Below are positions 15,346 through 23,526 of a stretch of DNA of 31,725 bases, in pieces. The DNA comes from Enterobacteriaceae bacterium UBA2655 (GTDB taxonomy: Bacteria > Pseudomonadota > Gammaproteobacteria > Enterobacterales > Enterobacteriaceae). Each line of letters starts with the position of its first letter. The stretch's first letter is position 1. The notes beneath the pieces were generated by a model. It had not been told where the DNA came from, did no database searches, and worked only from the letters and a program-made list of their open reading frames with translations. The position numbers were made by a program, and so were the translations under genes. The DNA lies in NCBI GenBank assembly GCA_002359495.1, contig DENB01000057.1, forward strand, positions 122,642-154,366. The letters are read 5' to 3'.

Positions 15346-17073
15346 ATGAGCGCTGAACAAAGCGAACAGCAAGGTAAAACCGGAGCGCATATCGTCGCCG
15401 CCGCGCTAAAACGTCACGGTGTAGAGGTTATTTTCGGGCAAAGCATTCCGGCCGCCCTTTTTCTGGTCACCCCGCAATATGGTATCCGTCAGGTAGGCTA
15501 TCGCGCCGAAAATGCGGGCAGTTATATGGCTGATGCCTATGCCCGTCTCTCACATAAACCTGGCGTGGTTACCGCGCAAAATGGCCCGGCGGCAACGCTA
15601 CTGGTCGCCGGGCTGGCTGAAAGTTTTAAAGCCTCAGTGCCGGTGGTAGCGATCGTTCAGGATGTGCATCGCAAAATGGCCGATAAAAATGCCTTTCAGG
15701 AACTCGATCACCTGGAACTTTTCAAAGGCGTGTCCAAATGGACGAAACGCGTGAGCGAAATCGATCGCCTGGAAGACTATGTCGATATGGCCTTTACCGC
15801 CGCGACCTCAGGTCGGGCAGGCCCGGCGGTATTGATTATTCCTATCGACCTGTTTAATGAACCGGCCGCTGAAACGTCGCGTAAACATGCGGCTTCGCTG
15901 GGTTATTTTCCGCTGGATCGCAGCGTTGCTGCGCCGGACGCCATTGATGAAGCGGCGAAGCTATTGGCCGACGCCCGCGCACCGCTGGTTATCGCAGGCG
16001 GCGGCGTTCATCTCTCCGACGCTTCTGCCGCGCTGGCGGATTTGCAGGAACGCGCCAGTCTTGCCGTCGCGACGACGGCGATGGGTAAAGGCGGCGTTGA
16101 TGAGACTCATCCGCTTTCAGTTGGTGTGGTTGGCTATTTCATGGGAGAACGCGGCCGCACCCGCTACCTGCGCGATCTGGTCACCGGGGCGGACGTCATT
16201 TTGTTGATCGGTAATCGCACTAACCAGAACGGCACTGACGGATGGACGCTCTACCCGGAAAAGGCGCGCTATATCCATCTGGATATCGACGGCCAGGAAA
16301 TCGGGCGTAACTACGACGCGTTGCGGCTGGTCGGCGATGCCCGTTTAACGCTGGAGGCGCTCACTCAGGCTCTGCAAAAACAGGATCACGGCAAGCGGAA
16401 CCAGCAGCGCGCCGAATTGAGTAAACGCATCGCGGCCGGACATGAGCGCTGGCAGGCTGAAGTAAATAACACATTAAATCTGGATGCTTCGCCTTTACGC
16501 CCGGAACGTCTGATGCGCGATCTCGATAGCGTCCTGACGCCGGAAACCGTCGTGGTAGCGGATGCCAGCTACTCCTCCATTTGGGTCGCCAACTTTCTGA
16601 CTGCGCGCGCAGTCGGCAGCCGTTTTGTTACGCCGCGCGGGCTGGCCGGGCTTGGCTGGGGATTCCCCTACGCGCTGGGCGCGAAAATCGCCTGTCCGGA
16701 AGCGCCGGTCTTCGCTTTAGTGGGCGACGGCGGGTTCGCTCATGTCTGGTCTGAACTGGAAACGGCACGCCGTATGGGGATCAACGTCGTGCTGGTGGTG
16801 CTTAACAACCAAATCCTCGGTTATGAGAAGCATGCGGAAAAGGCGCTGTTTGGCGGCTATTCCGATGCCTGTGACTTCGCTGCGGTTGATCACGCCGCCG
16901 TGGCGCGCGCATGCGGATGCGAAGGGGTACGCATTGACAAGGCCGCAGCGTTCCTGCCGGCGTTGAAAGCGGCTTTCGCGGCCAACGCCACGACGGTGAT
17001 CGATGTGATCACCGACGAACGGGCCTATCCGCCGGTTACGCTGTTCGATAACAAAGATGGTCTGAATTACTAA
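15346..17073 (+). CDS. Thiamine diphosphate-dependent enzyme, acetolactate synthase-like
   Basis: The 575-residue product has the three domains of the acetolactate synthase/benzoylformate decarboxylase superfamily: N-terminal pyrimidine-binding domain with catalytic Glu55 in GYRAENAGSYMADAYAR, a central domain (about 190-330, LVIAGGGVHLSD), and C-terminal pyrophosphate domain with GDG at 460-462 and NN at 487-488, the right GDG-X24-27-N spacing for Mg-ThDP binding. Catalytic features are intact. Such enzymes cleave or form C-C bonds next to carbonyls (carboligases, decarboxylases, 2-hydroxyacyl-CoA lyases, cyclic dione hydrolases). It opens the operon with DhaK, DhaL, CaiB and MaoC genes, suggesting it acts on a keto acid or acyl-CoA of that pathway; the substrate is unknown. 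Control is likely by the tandem operators 100 bp upstream. Confidence 0.88.
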   Translation: MSAEQSEQQGKTGAHIVAAALKRHGVEVIFGQSIPAALFLVTPQYGIRQVGYRAENAGSYMADAYARLSHKPGVVTAQNGPAATLLVAGLAESFKASVPVVAIVQDVHRKMADKNAFQELDHLELFKGVSKWTKRVSEIDRLEDYVDMAFTAATSGRAGPAVLIIPIDLFNEPAAETSRKHAASLGYFPLDRSVAAPDAIDEAAKLLADARAPLVIAGGGVHLSDASAALADLQERASLAVATTAMGKGGVDETHPLSVGVVGYFMGERGRTRYLRDLVTGADVILLIGNRTNQNGTDGWTLYPEKARYIHLDIDGQEIGRNYDALRLVGDARLTLEALTQALQKQDHGKRNQQRAELSKRIAAGHERWQAEVNNTLNLDASPLRPERLMRDLDSVLTPETVVVADASYSSIWVANFLTARAVGSRFVTPRGLAGLGWGFPYALGAKIACPEAPVFALVGDGGFAHVWSELETARRMGINVVLVVLNNQILGYEKHAEKALFGGYSDACDFAAVDHAAVARACGCEGVRIDKAAAFLPALKAAFAANATTVIDVITDERAYPPVTLFDNKDGLNY

Positions 17074-17089
17074 GCCACCGGGAGAAAAT

Positions 17090-18094
17090 ATGAAAAAGAT
17101 CCTCAACGACCCGGGAAATTATGCCGACGAAGCTCTGAGCGGCATGTGCCTGGCGTTTCCTCATCTCTATACGCAATCCGGCGAAGCGGGCCGGGTTATC
17201 ACACGCGCCGAGTCAGCTTCCGGCAAACCGGGAGTGGTTTCCGGCGGCGGCAGCGGACACTTGCCTACCTTTGCCGGCTACGTCGGACCAGGTTTGCTGG
17301 ATGCCTGCGCCGTCGGCAATGTATTTGCCGGACCGGCGGTGATGGATTGCATGGACGCGATACGCGCTGCCAATACCGGCAAAGGCGTTCTGCTGCTGTT
17401 CGGCAATTACGGTGGCGACAAAATGAATTTCGCGATGGCGAGCGAAATGCTGGAAGCGGAAGGGATTGAAACCCGCACGGTACTGGCCTGCGACGACATC
17501 GGTTCCGCCAGCCGCGATGAACGTCAAAAGCGGCGCGGTGTGGCGGGACTGATTTATGCCTACAAAATAGCGGGCGCGAAAGCGGAACAGCCGGACGTCA
17601 CGCTGGATGAGGTAGCGGACGTTGCGCAGCGCGCGCTGGACAATACGCTCACTATCGGGGTGGCCTTATCGCCCTGTACCGTGCCGGAAGCGGGCAAGCC
17701 CACTTTTATGCTGGCGGATAACGAGATGGAAATCGGCATGGGGATCCACGGCGAGCCGGGGATACGGCGCGGCCCGTTGCTGGCGGCGGATACGCTCGCC
17801 GACGAGATGCTCAACGCTCTGCTGGAGGATGACGGCATTCAGGCTGGCGATCGCGTCGCGGTAATGCTGAATTCCCTCGGCGCCACGCCGCTGGAAGAAC
17901 TGTTTATCCTCTGGCGTCAGGTTCAGGCTGGTTTGCTTCAGCGTGAAATCAGTTTTTGTCCGCCGCAGATCGGCCGTTACGCCACCTCAATGGAAATGGC
18001 TGGCGCCTCGCTGACGCTGCTCAAGCTGGATGATGAACTGGAATCGTTACTGAAAGTGCCTGTCGCTTCTCCCTGGTGGAGTAATGTGCAATGA
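17090..18094 (+). CDS. DhaK-like kinase subunit (DAK1 domain)
   Basis: The 334-residue product matches the K subunit of dihydroxyacetone kinases, which binds short ketoses covalently as a hemiaminal. His220 in [14 protein letters not shown] is the covalent residue position; His57 in SGGGSGH and Asp110 in [11 protein letters not shown] correspond to the other active-site residues. Differences from classical DhaK are HLP rather than HEP after GGGSG and Lys after GGD, which suggest a modified substrate. It lies 16 bp after the TPP gene with GGGAG before its ATG and overlaps dhaL-like by ATGA. No DhaM/PTS partner is encoded, so ATP is the probable phosphate donor. Likely substrate is a C3-C5 ketose-like product of the pathway. 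Confidence 0.88.
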   Translation: MKKILNDPGNYADEALSGMCLAFPHLYTQSGEAGRVITRAESASGKPGVVSGGGSGHLPTFAGYVGPGLLDACAVGNVFAGPAVMDCMDAIRAANTGKGVLLLFGNYGGDKMNFAMASEMLEAEGIETRTVLACDDIGSASRDERQKRRGVAGLIYAYKIAGAKAEQPDVTLDEVADVAQRALDNTLTIGVALSPCTVPEAGKPTFMLADNEMEIGMGIHGEPGIRRGPLLAADTLADEMLNALLEDDGIQAGDRVAVMLNSLGATPLEELFILWRQVQAGLLQREISFCPPQIGRYATSMEMAGASLTLLKLDDELESLLKVPVASPWWSNVQ

Positions 18095-18720
18095 GCCTGA
18101 ATGCAGAACAACTGTGCGCCATCCTGCTGCGTTGTTGCAGCCAGGCGAAAAACGCAGCGGAGGAGCTGAACGCGCTGGACGGTCAGTTAGGCGACGGCGA
18201 TCTTGGCGCGACGCTGGAGAAGTGCGCACGCCTGACGGAAACCGCGCTGGCCAGCCCGCCGCAGGATATTCCTGCCGTGTTTCAGGCAGCGTCGATGGCC
18301 TGCGTACGCGCCTCCGGCTCCAGCTTCGGCACGCTGCTTGGCGTAGCCTTGCTGACGGCGGCAAAGCAGAGCGCAGGAAAACAATCTCTTGAGCCTCAGG
18401 CGATTCCGCCGATGCTGGAGGCGGTTCTGGCGGCGTTAATGGCGCGGGGCGGCGCCAGCCTGGGCGATAAAACCGTGCTCGATGCGATCGACGCTTTACT
18501 TCAGGCGCTGAAAACCGAGCCGCCGGAAAGCTGGTCCAGCGCCGCGCCGCAGGCGGTGAGCGCGGCGCTGGAAACCTGGCGTCAAAAACCCAATAAAACA
18601 GGCCGCGCGCGGATGTTCGCCGAACGCTCCGTCGGCCTGAACGATCCCGGCATGGTGGCGTTCGCGCATTTGGTCGATGCCGCTACCGGCCGGACTACGC
18701 ATTCAAGGGAGGTATCCTGA
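18091..18720 (+). CDS. DhaL-like nucleotide-binding subunit (DAK2 domain)
   Basis: The 209-residue helical-barrel protein is the partner of the preceding DhaK-like subunit and should bind ADP/ATP with Mg. The Mg-binding aspartates are kept in ALDGQLGDGDLG (Asp30, Asp35, Asp37, same positions as E. coli DhaL), but the normally following His (GDGDHG) is Leu38. The later ERSVGLNDPG also has Leu where ERS-GH-DPG is usual. Both changes suggest a divergent subfamily rather than decay, since the rest is intact. ATGA overlap with DhaK and a one-base overlap with the next gene show tight translational coupling. Confidence 0.87.
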   Translation: MSLNAEQLCAILLRCCSQAKNAAEELNALDGQLGDGDLGATLEKCARLTETALASPPQDIPAVFQAASMACVRASGSSFGTLLGVALLTAAKQSAGKQSLEPQAIPPMLEAVLAALMARGGASLGDKTVLDAIDALLQALKTEPPESWSSAAPQAVSAALETWRQKPNKTGRARMFAERSVGLNDPGMVAFAHLVDAATGRTTHSREVS

Positions 18721-19892
18721 TGACCGGATCGCTGGAAGGATTGAAAGTCCTCGACCTGTCGCGTTTTATAGCCGGGCCGATGTGCGCCATGCAGCTGGCC
18801 GATATGGGCGCTGACGTGGTGAAAGTGGAGCGCAAAGGCAAGGGCGAAGATACCCGTCAGAATAAACCGCAGCTGAACGATCAAAGCCTCTACTTTCTCT
18901 CTTTTAATCGCAACAAACGCAGCCTGGAACTCGATTTTCGTTGCGAAGAAGGGCAGGCGCAACTGCGCCAGCTTATCAGCAAGGCTGACGTGCTGATAGA
19001 AAACTTCCGCCCCGGCACGATGGAAAAAATGGGCTGCGGTTGGGAAACGCTGCGCCAGCTTAATCCCCGCTTGATCATGGTGCGGATTTCAGGCTTTGGT
19101 CAGAACGGCCCCCTGTCCCAGCGCCCCTGCTTTGACGCTATCGCTCAGGCGATGAGCGGCATCATGAGCATCTCCGGTCAGCCGGACGGGCCGCCGACAA
19201 TGGCGGGAACCTTTATGGTCGATTACGCCTCGGCGCTCTATGCTACCATCGGCACGCTGGCGGCATTAAACGTGCGTCATGCCACCGGACGCGGCCAGCT
19301 GGTGGAAGCCTCGCTGTTGGAGAGCGCCGTCAGCATGTTGATTTCCGCGATCCCGGAGCAGGCCCAGCTGGGGCGCACCATGAACCGCGTCGGCAACCTT
19401 GACCGTTTTTCAGCGCCGGTTAACAGCTACCAGGCGGCCGATGGACGCTGGATCTACCTGTCGGCGGGCACCGACGCGTTGTTTCCGCGCCTGATCGACG
19501 CGATGGGGCGTCAGGATTTGATCGAGGACGACCGCTTCAATAATTACCACGCCCGGCTGGCGAACAACGGCGCCATCGACGCGGTGGTGGCTGACTGGGT
19601 GGGTTCTCTGCCAGCCGATGAGGTGGTGGCGCTGATGGATCAAGCGGGCGTTCCTTGCTCGGCGGTCGCCACCATCGACGAAGTACTGCAGAACCCGCAG
19701 CTGAAAGCGCGTAACCAGCTGGTGGATATCGAGCATCCCACCGCCGGAACTTACACCACGCACGGCGTTACGGTTTCTCTCTCCGATACGCCGGGATCGA
19801 TCCGCCGCGCGCCGCCGGTATTAGGCGCGCATACCCATGAGGTACTGGCCGAGTGGGGCATTCAGAAAGGAGAACAGCATGGCTCGCATTAA
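18720..19892 (+). CDS. Type III (CaiB/BaiF family) CoA-transferase
   Basis: The 390-residue product has the full formyl-CoA transferase fold: N-terminal LEGLKVLDLSRFIAGPMCAM, ADVLIENFRPGTME, VRISGFGQNGP, and catalytic Asp168 in GTFMVDYASA (equivalent to Asp169 of Frc), which forms aspartyl-CoA anhydrides during transfer. It would activate a carboxylic acid using an acyl-CoA donor such as succinyl- or acetyl-CoA. The start overlaps the DhaL stop by one base and the stop overlaps the MaoC gene by 14 bp. With a MaoC hydratase next to it, the substrate may be an unsaturated or hydroxy acid, as in itaconate or mesaconate routes; this is inference. Confidence 0.88.
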   Translation: MTGSLEGLKVLDLSRFIAGPMCAMQLADMGADVVKVERKGKGEDTRQNKPQLNDQSLYFLSFNRNKRSLELDFRCEEGQAQLRQLISKADVLIENFRPGTMEKMGCGWETLRQLNPRLIMVRISGFGQNGPLSQRPCFDAIAQAMSGIMSISGQPDGPPTMAGTFMVDYASALYATIGTLAALNVRHATGRGQLVEASLLESAVSMLISAIPEQAQLGRTMNRVGNLDRFSAPVNSYQAADGRWIYLSAGTDALFPRLIDAMGRQDLIEDDRFNNYHARLANNGAIDAVVADWVGSLPADEVVALMDQAGVPCSAVATIDEVLQNPQLKARNQLVDIEHPTAGTYTTHGVTVSLSDTPGSIRRAPPVLGAHTHEVLAEWGIQKGEQHGSH

Positions 19893-20808
19893 TCCTGAAC
19901 TGCGCGAACCCACCTATGAAAATGTAGTGGTCGATGAATTGATCGGCCCGCTGTTGGTCGAGGCGGATGAAGCTTACCGCCGCCGCGCCTGTTTTGCGCT
20001 TGATGATTACAGCCCGGAATATATGGGTGCGGAGGCGCCTTGGGTGCCTGCGCCAATGCTGGGGCGCGATCTGGTGGCGCTGTTTTGCAGCGTTTACGAT
20101 CCCAGCCGCACCGTCGGGCTGCATCAGAAGGAGGAGATTTGGTTTCTCAATCCGGTGCCGATCAACGCCCGGCTAAGCTACAGCGGCAGATATACCGACA
20201 AGTATATGAAGCGCGGCAAGGGCTATACGGTTTTCGATACCGAAGCGCGCGACGCTGACAGCGGCATCCCCTATGTACGTCAGATCAGCACCGAAATCAT
20301 GCGTATTCCCGAAGGTATTCAGCTCGGTACCGGCAACGCGGCGAAAGCGCCGCAGGCGGGCCATATCGATCCCGTATGGCCGGACGATATCACGCCGTTA
20401 ACGCACGTTCGGCCGGATATGTCCCCCGGGACGCCTGTGCAGCCGTTGCGGAAGCGGCCTGAGCAGGGACAGATGTCGCTGTTTTCCGGCGGCAATACCC
20501 AGTGGTACAACATTCATACCGATATTGAAGTGGCGCTGAAAGCGGGATTCCGCGATACCCTGGCGCAGGGCATGATGGAAACCTGCTGGATTGCTGAAAT
20601 GCTGGCGCGCTTCATCGGTCCCGGCTGGCACACCTCCGGTTGGATCAAAATGGCTTACGTCAAACCGGTTTACCGCGGCGACACCATCACCTGTAAAGCG
20701 GTGGTCGATGAGATGCAGGACGACGTGGTGAAGTTTCATGTCTGGGCGGAAAATCAGCATGGCGAACGTACCGCCATCGGCTGGGCCAGCGGCAAAACAG
20801 GAAGTTAA
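19879..20808 (+). CDS. Double-hotdog MaoC-like acyl-CoA dehydratase/hydratase
   Basis: The 309-residue product starts at the ATG at 19879 with AAAGGAG before it; the frame extends 14 codons further but without such a site. N-terminal half: EAYRRRACFALDDYSPEYMGAEAPWVPAPM and later hotdog strands. C-terminal half: SLFSGGNTQWYNIHTDIEVALKAGF, with His213 in the MaoC hydratase position, but no Asp at the usual GD-NP-H spot, so the classical Asp/His dyad is incomplete. Similar double-hotdog proteins include itaconyl- and mesaconyl-CoA hydratases. It overlaps the CoA-transferase gene, so the two probably act in sequence. Substrate uncertain. Confidence 0.78.
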   Translation: MARINPELREPTYENVVVDELIGPLLVEADEAYRRRACFALDDYSPEYMGAEAPWVPAPMLGRDLVALFCSVYDPSRTVGLHQKEEIWFLNPVPINARLSYSGRYTDKYMKRGKGYTVFDTEARDADSGIPYVRQISTEIMRIPEGIQLGTGNAAKAPQAGHIDPVWPDDITPLTHVRPDMSPGTPVQPLRKRPEQGQMSLFSGGNTQWYNIHTDIEVALKAGFRDTLAQGMMETCWIAEMLARFIGPGWHTSGWIKMAYVKPVYRGDTITCKAVVDEMQDDVVKFHVWAENQHGERTAIGWASGKTGS

Positions 20809-20830
20809 TACGCGCCGCTTTATCACCTGA

Positions 20831-20858
20831 ACCTGCTTCCGGCTGTAGCAGGTCTTTT
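20831..20858 (+). terminator. Candidate intrinsic terminator or attenuator after MaoC
   Basis: ACCTGCT (20831-20837), a 9-nt loop, AGCAGGT (20847-20853), then CTTTT. The 7-bp stem and short U-run would reduce transcription into the transporter gene 90 bp downstream. Confidence 0.5.
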
Positions 20859-20945
20859 ACCTCACTGAAAACAACGCACCCAGGGGCGTGCGGGCTTTCG
20901 CTCACCCCAAAGGTACCCTACAAGCCAACTGCCAGGGGAAATACT

Positions 20946-22316
20946 ATGAACCGTTCTGTCAATCAGCCGTCCAGCGACAACGTCGATAAGAAACAGCTGA
21001 GCCGGGTCGCTTTCGCCAGCCTGATAGGAACCTTTATCGAGTTTTATGACTACTTTATCTATGGCGCCGCGGCGGCATTGGTCTTCCCGCATCTGTTCTT
21101 TACCGAACTGTCGCCGACGGTGGCGACCATTGTCTCTTTCGCCACGCTTGGCGTCGCTTTTGTGACGCGCCCCATCGGCGCGGTGATTTTCGGCCACTAC
21201 GGCGATACGGTCGGGCGCAAAGCGATGCTTATCGCCTCCGTGACCATTATGGGCATCGCCACCGTGGTGATCGGGCTGCTGCCGACCTATGAAACTATCG
21301 GCCTTGCGGCGCCGGTGCTGCTGGTGATTATTCGTCTGATCCAGGGGCTGGCGGTCGGCGGGGAGTGGGGCGGCGCCACCACTATGATGATTGAATACGC
21401 GCCGAAGAAAAAACGCGGTTTTTACGGCACCTTTGTTCAGTTAGGCAACGTGCTGGGCGTGCTCTGCGCCACCGGATCTTTTGCGCTGGCCTCTATGCTG
21501 CCGAAAGAGGTCTTCCTTGACTGGGGCTGGCGCGTGCCTTTCCTCGCGAGCATTATTCTGATGCTGATCGGTATCTTTATTCGTATGAAGATTGAAGAGC
21601 CGCCGATGTTCAAGAAAATGCTGAAGGACCGTGAAAAAAACAGCCTGCCGATCGTTCAGGTATTCAAAAAGTTTTCTCGTCAGATCTTCCTTGCCGCCGG
21701 CCTGCGCATCAGCGAAAGCGTGGTGGGTTATCTGATCATCAGCTACGTGCTGCAATACACGACGTCGAAATTCAATATGCCAAGCAGCACCGTGCTGACC
21801 GGCGTGATGCTGGCGGCGGCGACCGGGATTATCGCTTTTCCGCTGTGGGGCATATTGTCCGATAAGATCGGACGACGCGCGGTCTTTCTGATTGGCGCTT
21901 TCGGCTCCTGTCTGCTGGCCTATCCGTTTTACTGGCTGGTCGATAGCGGCACCGTCTGGGGCGTTTATCTGGCGCTGTTCCTTGGCTACAGCTTTGTTAT
22001 CGGCTCAATGTACAGCATCGAACCCTGCTACCTTTCAGAGATGTTCTCAACCGAGGTACGCTACACCGGTGTTTCGGTCGGTTCGCAGCTGGCCGGGGTG
22101 TTCGGCGGCTTTACGCCGATGGTCGCTACCGCGTTGGTGGCCTGGGCGGGCGGCGGTTTTTGGCCTATCGCCTGGATGATCATTATTTCCGGCGTAATTA
22201 CCGGTTTTTGCGCGCTGGGCACCGGGGAAACTATGCATCGGGATTTGCACGACGAGAAGGTCTTCGCAGCAACGGATAAAACCCGCAGCGAAAGTCTGCT
22301 GGTCAAAACCCGATAA
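20946..22316 (+). CDS. MFS transporter, metabolite:H+ symporter (MHS) type
   Basis: The 456-residue protein has the 12-helix MFS plan and MHS-family marks: LIGTFIEFYDYFIYG at helix 1, the loop 2-3 motif GHYGDTVGRKAML, and GLAVGGEWGGATTM with EYAPKKKRGFYGT in the helix 4-5 region. MHS members (ShiA, ProP, KgtP, CitA types) are inner-membrane proton symporters for carboxylates and zwitterions. Position in the operon makes it the importer of the pathway's substrate, hence probably an acid. An AGGGGA site precedes its ATG. It ends 137 bp before the regulator gene, with a strong hairpin and an operator between. Confidence 0.9.
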   Translation: MNRSVNQPSSDNVDKKQLSRVAFASLIGTFIEFYDYFIYGAAAALVFPHLFFTELSPTVATIVSFATLGVAFVTRPIGAVIFGHYGDTVGRKAMLIASVTIMGIATVVIGLLPTYETIGLAAPVLLVIIRLIQGLAVGGEWGGATTMMIEYAPKKKRGFYGTFVQLGNVLGVLCATGSFALASMLPKEVFLDWGWRVPFLASIILMLIGIFIRMKIEEPPMFKKMLKDREKNSLPIVQVFKKFSRQIFLAAGLRISESVVGYLIISYVLQYTTSKFNMPSSTVLTGVMLAAATGIIAFPLWGILSDKIGRRAVFLIGAFGSCLLAYPFYWLVDSGTVWGVYLALFLGYSFVIGSMYSIEPCYLSEMFSTEVRYTGVSVGSQLAGVFGGFTPMVATALVAWAGGGFWPIAWMIIISGVITGFCALGTGETMHRDLHDEKVFAATDKTRSESLLVKTR

Positions 22317-22322
22317 CTCAGC

Positions 22323-22348
22323 GCCAGAGAGGCTGCCGCCTCTCTGGC
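22323..22348 (+). terminator. Strong hairpin after the MFS gene
   Basis: GCCAGAGAGGC and GCCTCTCTGGC form a perfect 11-bp stem around a TGCC loop, starting 7 bp after the stop codon. It lacks a U-run, so it may be a weak terminator or a 3' stabiliser of the operon transcript. Confidence 0.6.
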
Positions 22349-22371
22349 CTGACGCGTCTCATGCCTGCGGT

Positions 22372-22383
22372 AAAAACGTTTTT
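22372..22383. promoter_or_regulatory. LacI-type operator before the regulator gene
   Basis: AAAAACGTTTTT, identical to the two copies at 15219 and 15234, lies 70 bp before the LacI start codon, suggesting autoregulation. CATTGTCTTCT at 22415 follows it and recurs at 27062. Confidence 0.7.
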
Positions 22384-22453
22384 TTCACAATTGCTGCTTA
22401 TGCAATAATCGTCGCATTGTCTTCTCTCTTTACAAAAGCCAGGATGTCGCCGA

Positions 22454-23503
22454 ATGACTAAAAAGCCGCCACACAGTAAAACCCCTTCTGCCAGTGGCAA
22501 AGTCTCGATCTTTGACGTGGCGCGCGAAGCGGGCGTGGCGGTATCAACGGTCTCCAACGCTCTGAGCGGCAAGACCATCGTTAAAGAGTCAACTCGTGAG
22601 CGGGTGCAGGCGGCGGCGGATAAGCTCGGCTACCGGGTTTCCGTGGTGGCCCGCTCTCTGCGTATGCAGCGCACTTTTACGCTGGGGGTGCTGCTGGCGG
22701 ATATCGCTAACCCCTCATCGCCCGACTTTCTGCGTGGTATAGAAGATATCGCCGATCGGGAGCAGTGCAGCCTGCTGGTGTGTAATACCGATGGTCAGCT
22801 GGATAAGCAGCTGGCGCAAATGCGGGTGCTGCTCGATCGCCGCGTTGACGGCCTGGTGCTGCTTTCTCAACACTGTGAACAGCCGGAAGTGCGGGCGCTG
22901 CTGGAGAGTGGCGATACGCCTTATGTGATGATCCAGCGTCGTTCGCTGCGCCATAACGATAACTATGTCGGCGCCAATAATGAAGAAGGCATCGGCGCGG
23001 CGATGAAACATCTGGTCGGGCTGGGACATCAGCGTATCGCCTTAATTCGCGGACCGCGCGATTCTTCCACCGCCGATGAACGCTACGACGCCTATCTGAA
23101 CGCGCTGCGTGCCTGCCAGCTGCCGCTAAAGGAGGAGTATGTGGCGCAGGGGGATTATCATGTCAGCGGCGGATACGCCGCCGCGAAGCAATTTTTCGCG
23201 CTTGAAACGCGCCCGACGGCGATTCTGGCCGCCAACGATATGAGCGCCATCGGGGTGATGAACGCTGCGCACGAGGCCGGCTTACGCATCCCGCAGGATC
23301 TCTCGCTGATCGGCCTGGATGATATCGAGATGGCCTCTTTTACACCGATTAATCTTACGACTATCGCCTTGCCGCGTCGCGAAATGGGCGCGGCGGCCAC
23401 TTCGCTGGTAATGAGAATTATCCGCCAGAAAAGCCAGCCTAAGCCGAAGCAAAAAATTTTCCCGATGAAGCTGATTGTGCGCGGCTCTACCGGGCGCGTC
23501 TGA
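22454..23503 (+). CDS. LacI family transcriptional regulator (TPP-DhaKL operon)
   Basis: The 349-residue repressor has an N-terminal helix-turn-helix (about residues 17-40, VSIFDVAREAGVAVSTVSNALSG), a hinge helix (VVARSLR), and a periplasmic-binding-protein-like effector domain beginning TLGVLLADIANP, with the usual RRVDGLVLL, HQRIALIRGP, TAILAANDMSAIG and LIGLDD segments. AGGA lies 9 bp before the ATG. The first 15 residues form an extended polar tail. Its gene follows the transporter, and a perfect palindrome shared by its own promoter and the TPP operon promoter makes it the likely local repressor. The effector should be a pathway intermediate; identity unknown. Confidence 0.9.
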   Translation: MTKKPPHSKTPSASGKVSIFDVAREAGVAVSTVSNALSGKTIVKESTRERVQAAADKLGYRVSVVARSLRMQRTFTLGVLLADIANPSSPDFLRGIEDIADREQCSLLVCNTDGQLDKQLAQMRVLLDRRVDGLVLLSQHCEQPEVRALLESGDTPYVMIQRRSLRHNDNYVGANNEEGIGAAMKHLVGLGHQRIALIRGPRDSSTADERYDAYLNALRACQLPLKEEYVAQGDYHVSGGYAAAKQFFALETRPTAILAANDMSAIGVMNAAHEAGLRIPQDLSLIGLDDIEMASFTPINLTTIALPRREMGAAATSLVMRIIRQKSQPKPKQKIFPMKLIVRGSTGRV

Positions 23504-23518
23504 AGCCGCTGACGCGCC
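23493..23518 (+). terminator. Terminator hairpin at the end of the LacI gene
   Basis: GGCGCGTC (23493-23500) pairs with GACGCGCC (23511-23518) around a 10-nt loop that contains the LacI stop codon, followed by TTTG. It separates the gene from the convergent CoA-transferase-like operon only 23 bp away. Confidence 0.5.
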
Positions 23519-23526
23519 TTTGCCAT

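Noticed and set aside
15346..17073. Naming the ThDP enzyme acetolactate synthase (ilvB), oxalyl-CoA decarboxylase or IolD
   Set aside because: Cofactor motifs are shared by all of these; context includes no branched-chain amino acid, oxalate or inositol genes, and no substrate-specific motif could be verified by eye.
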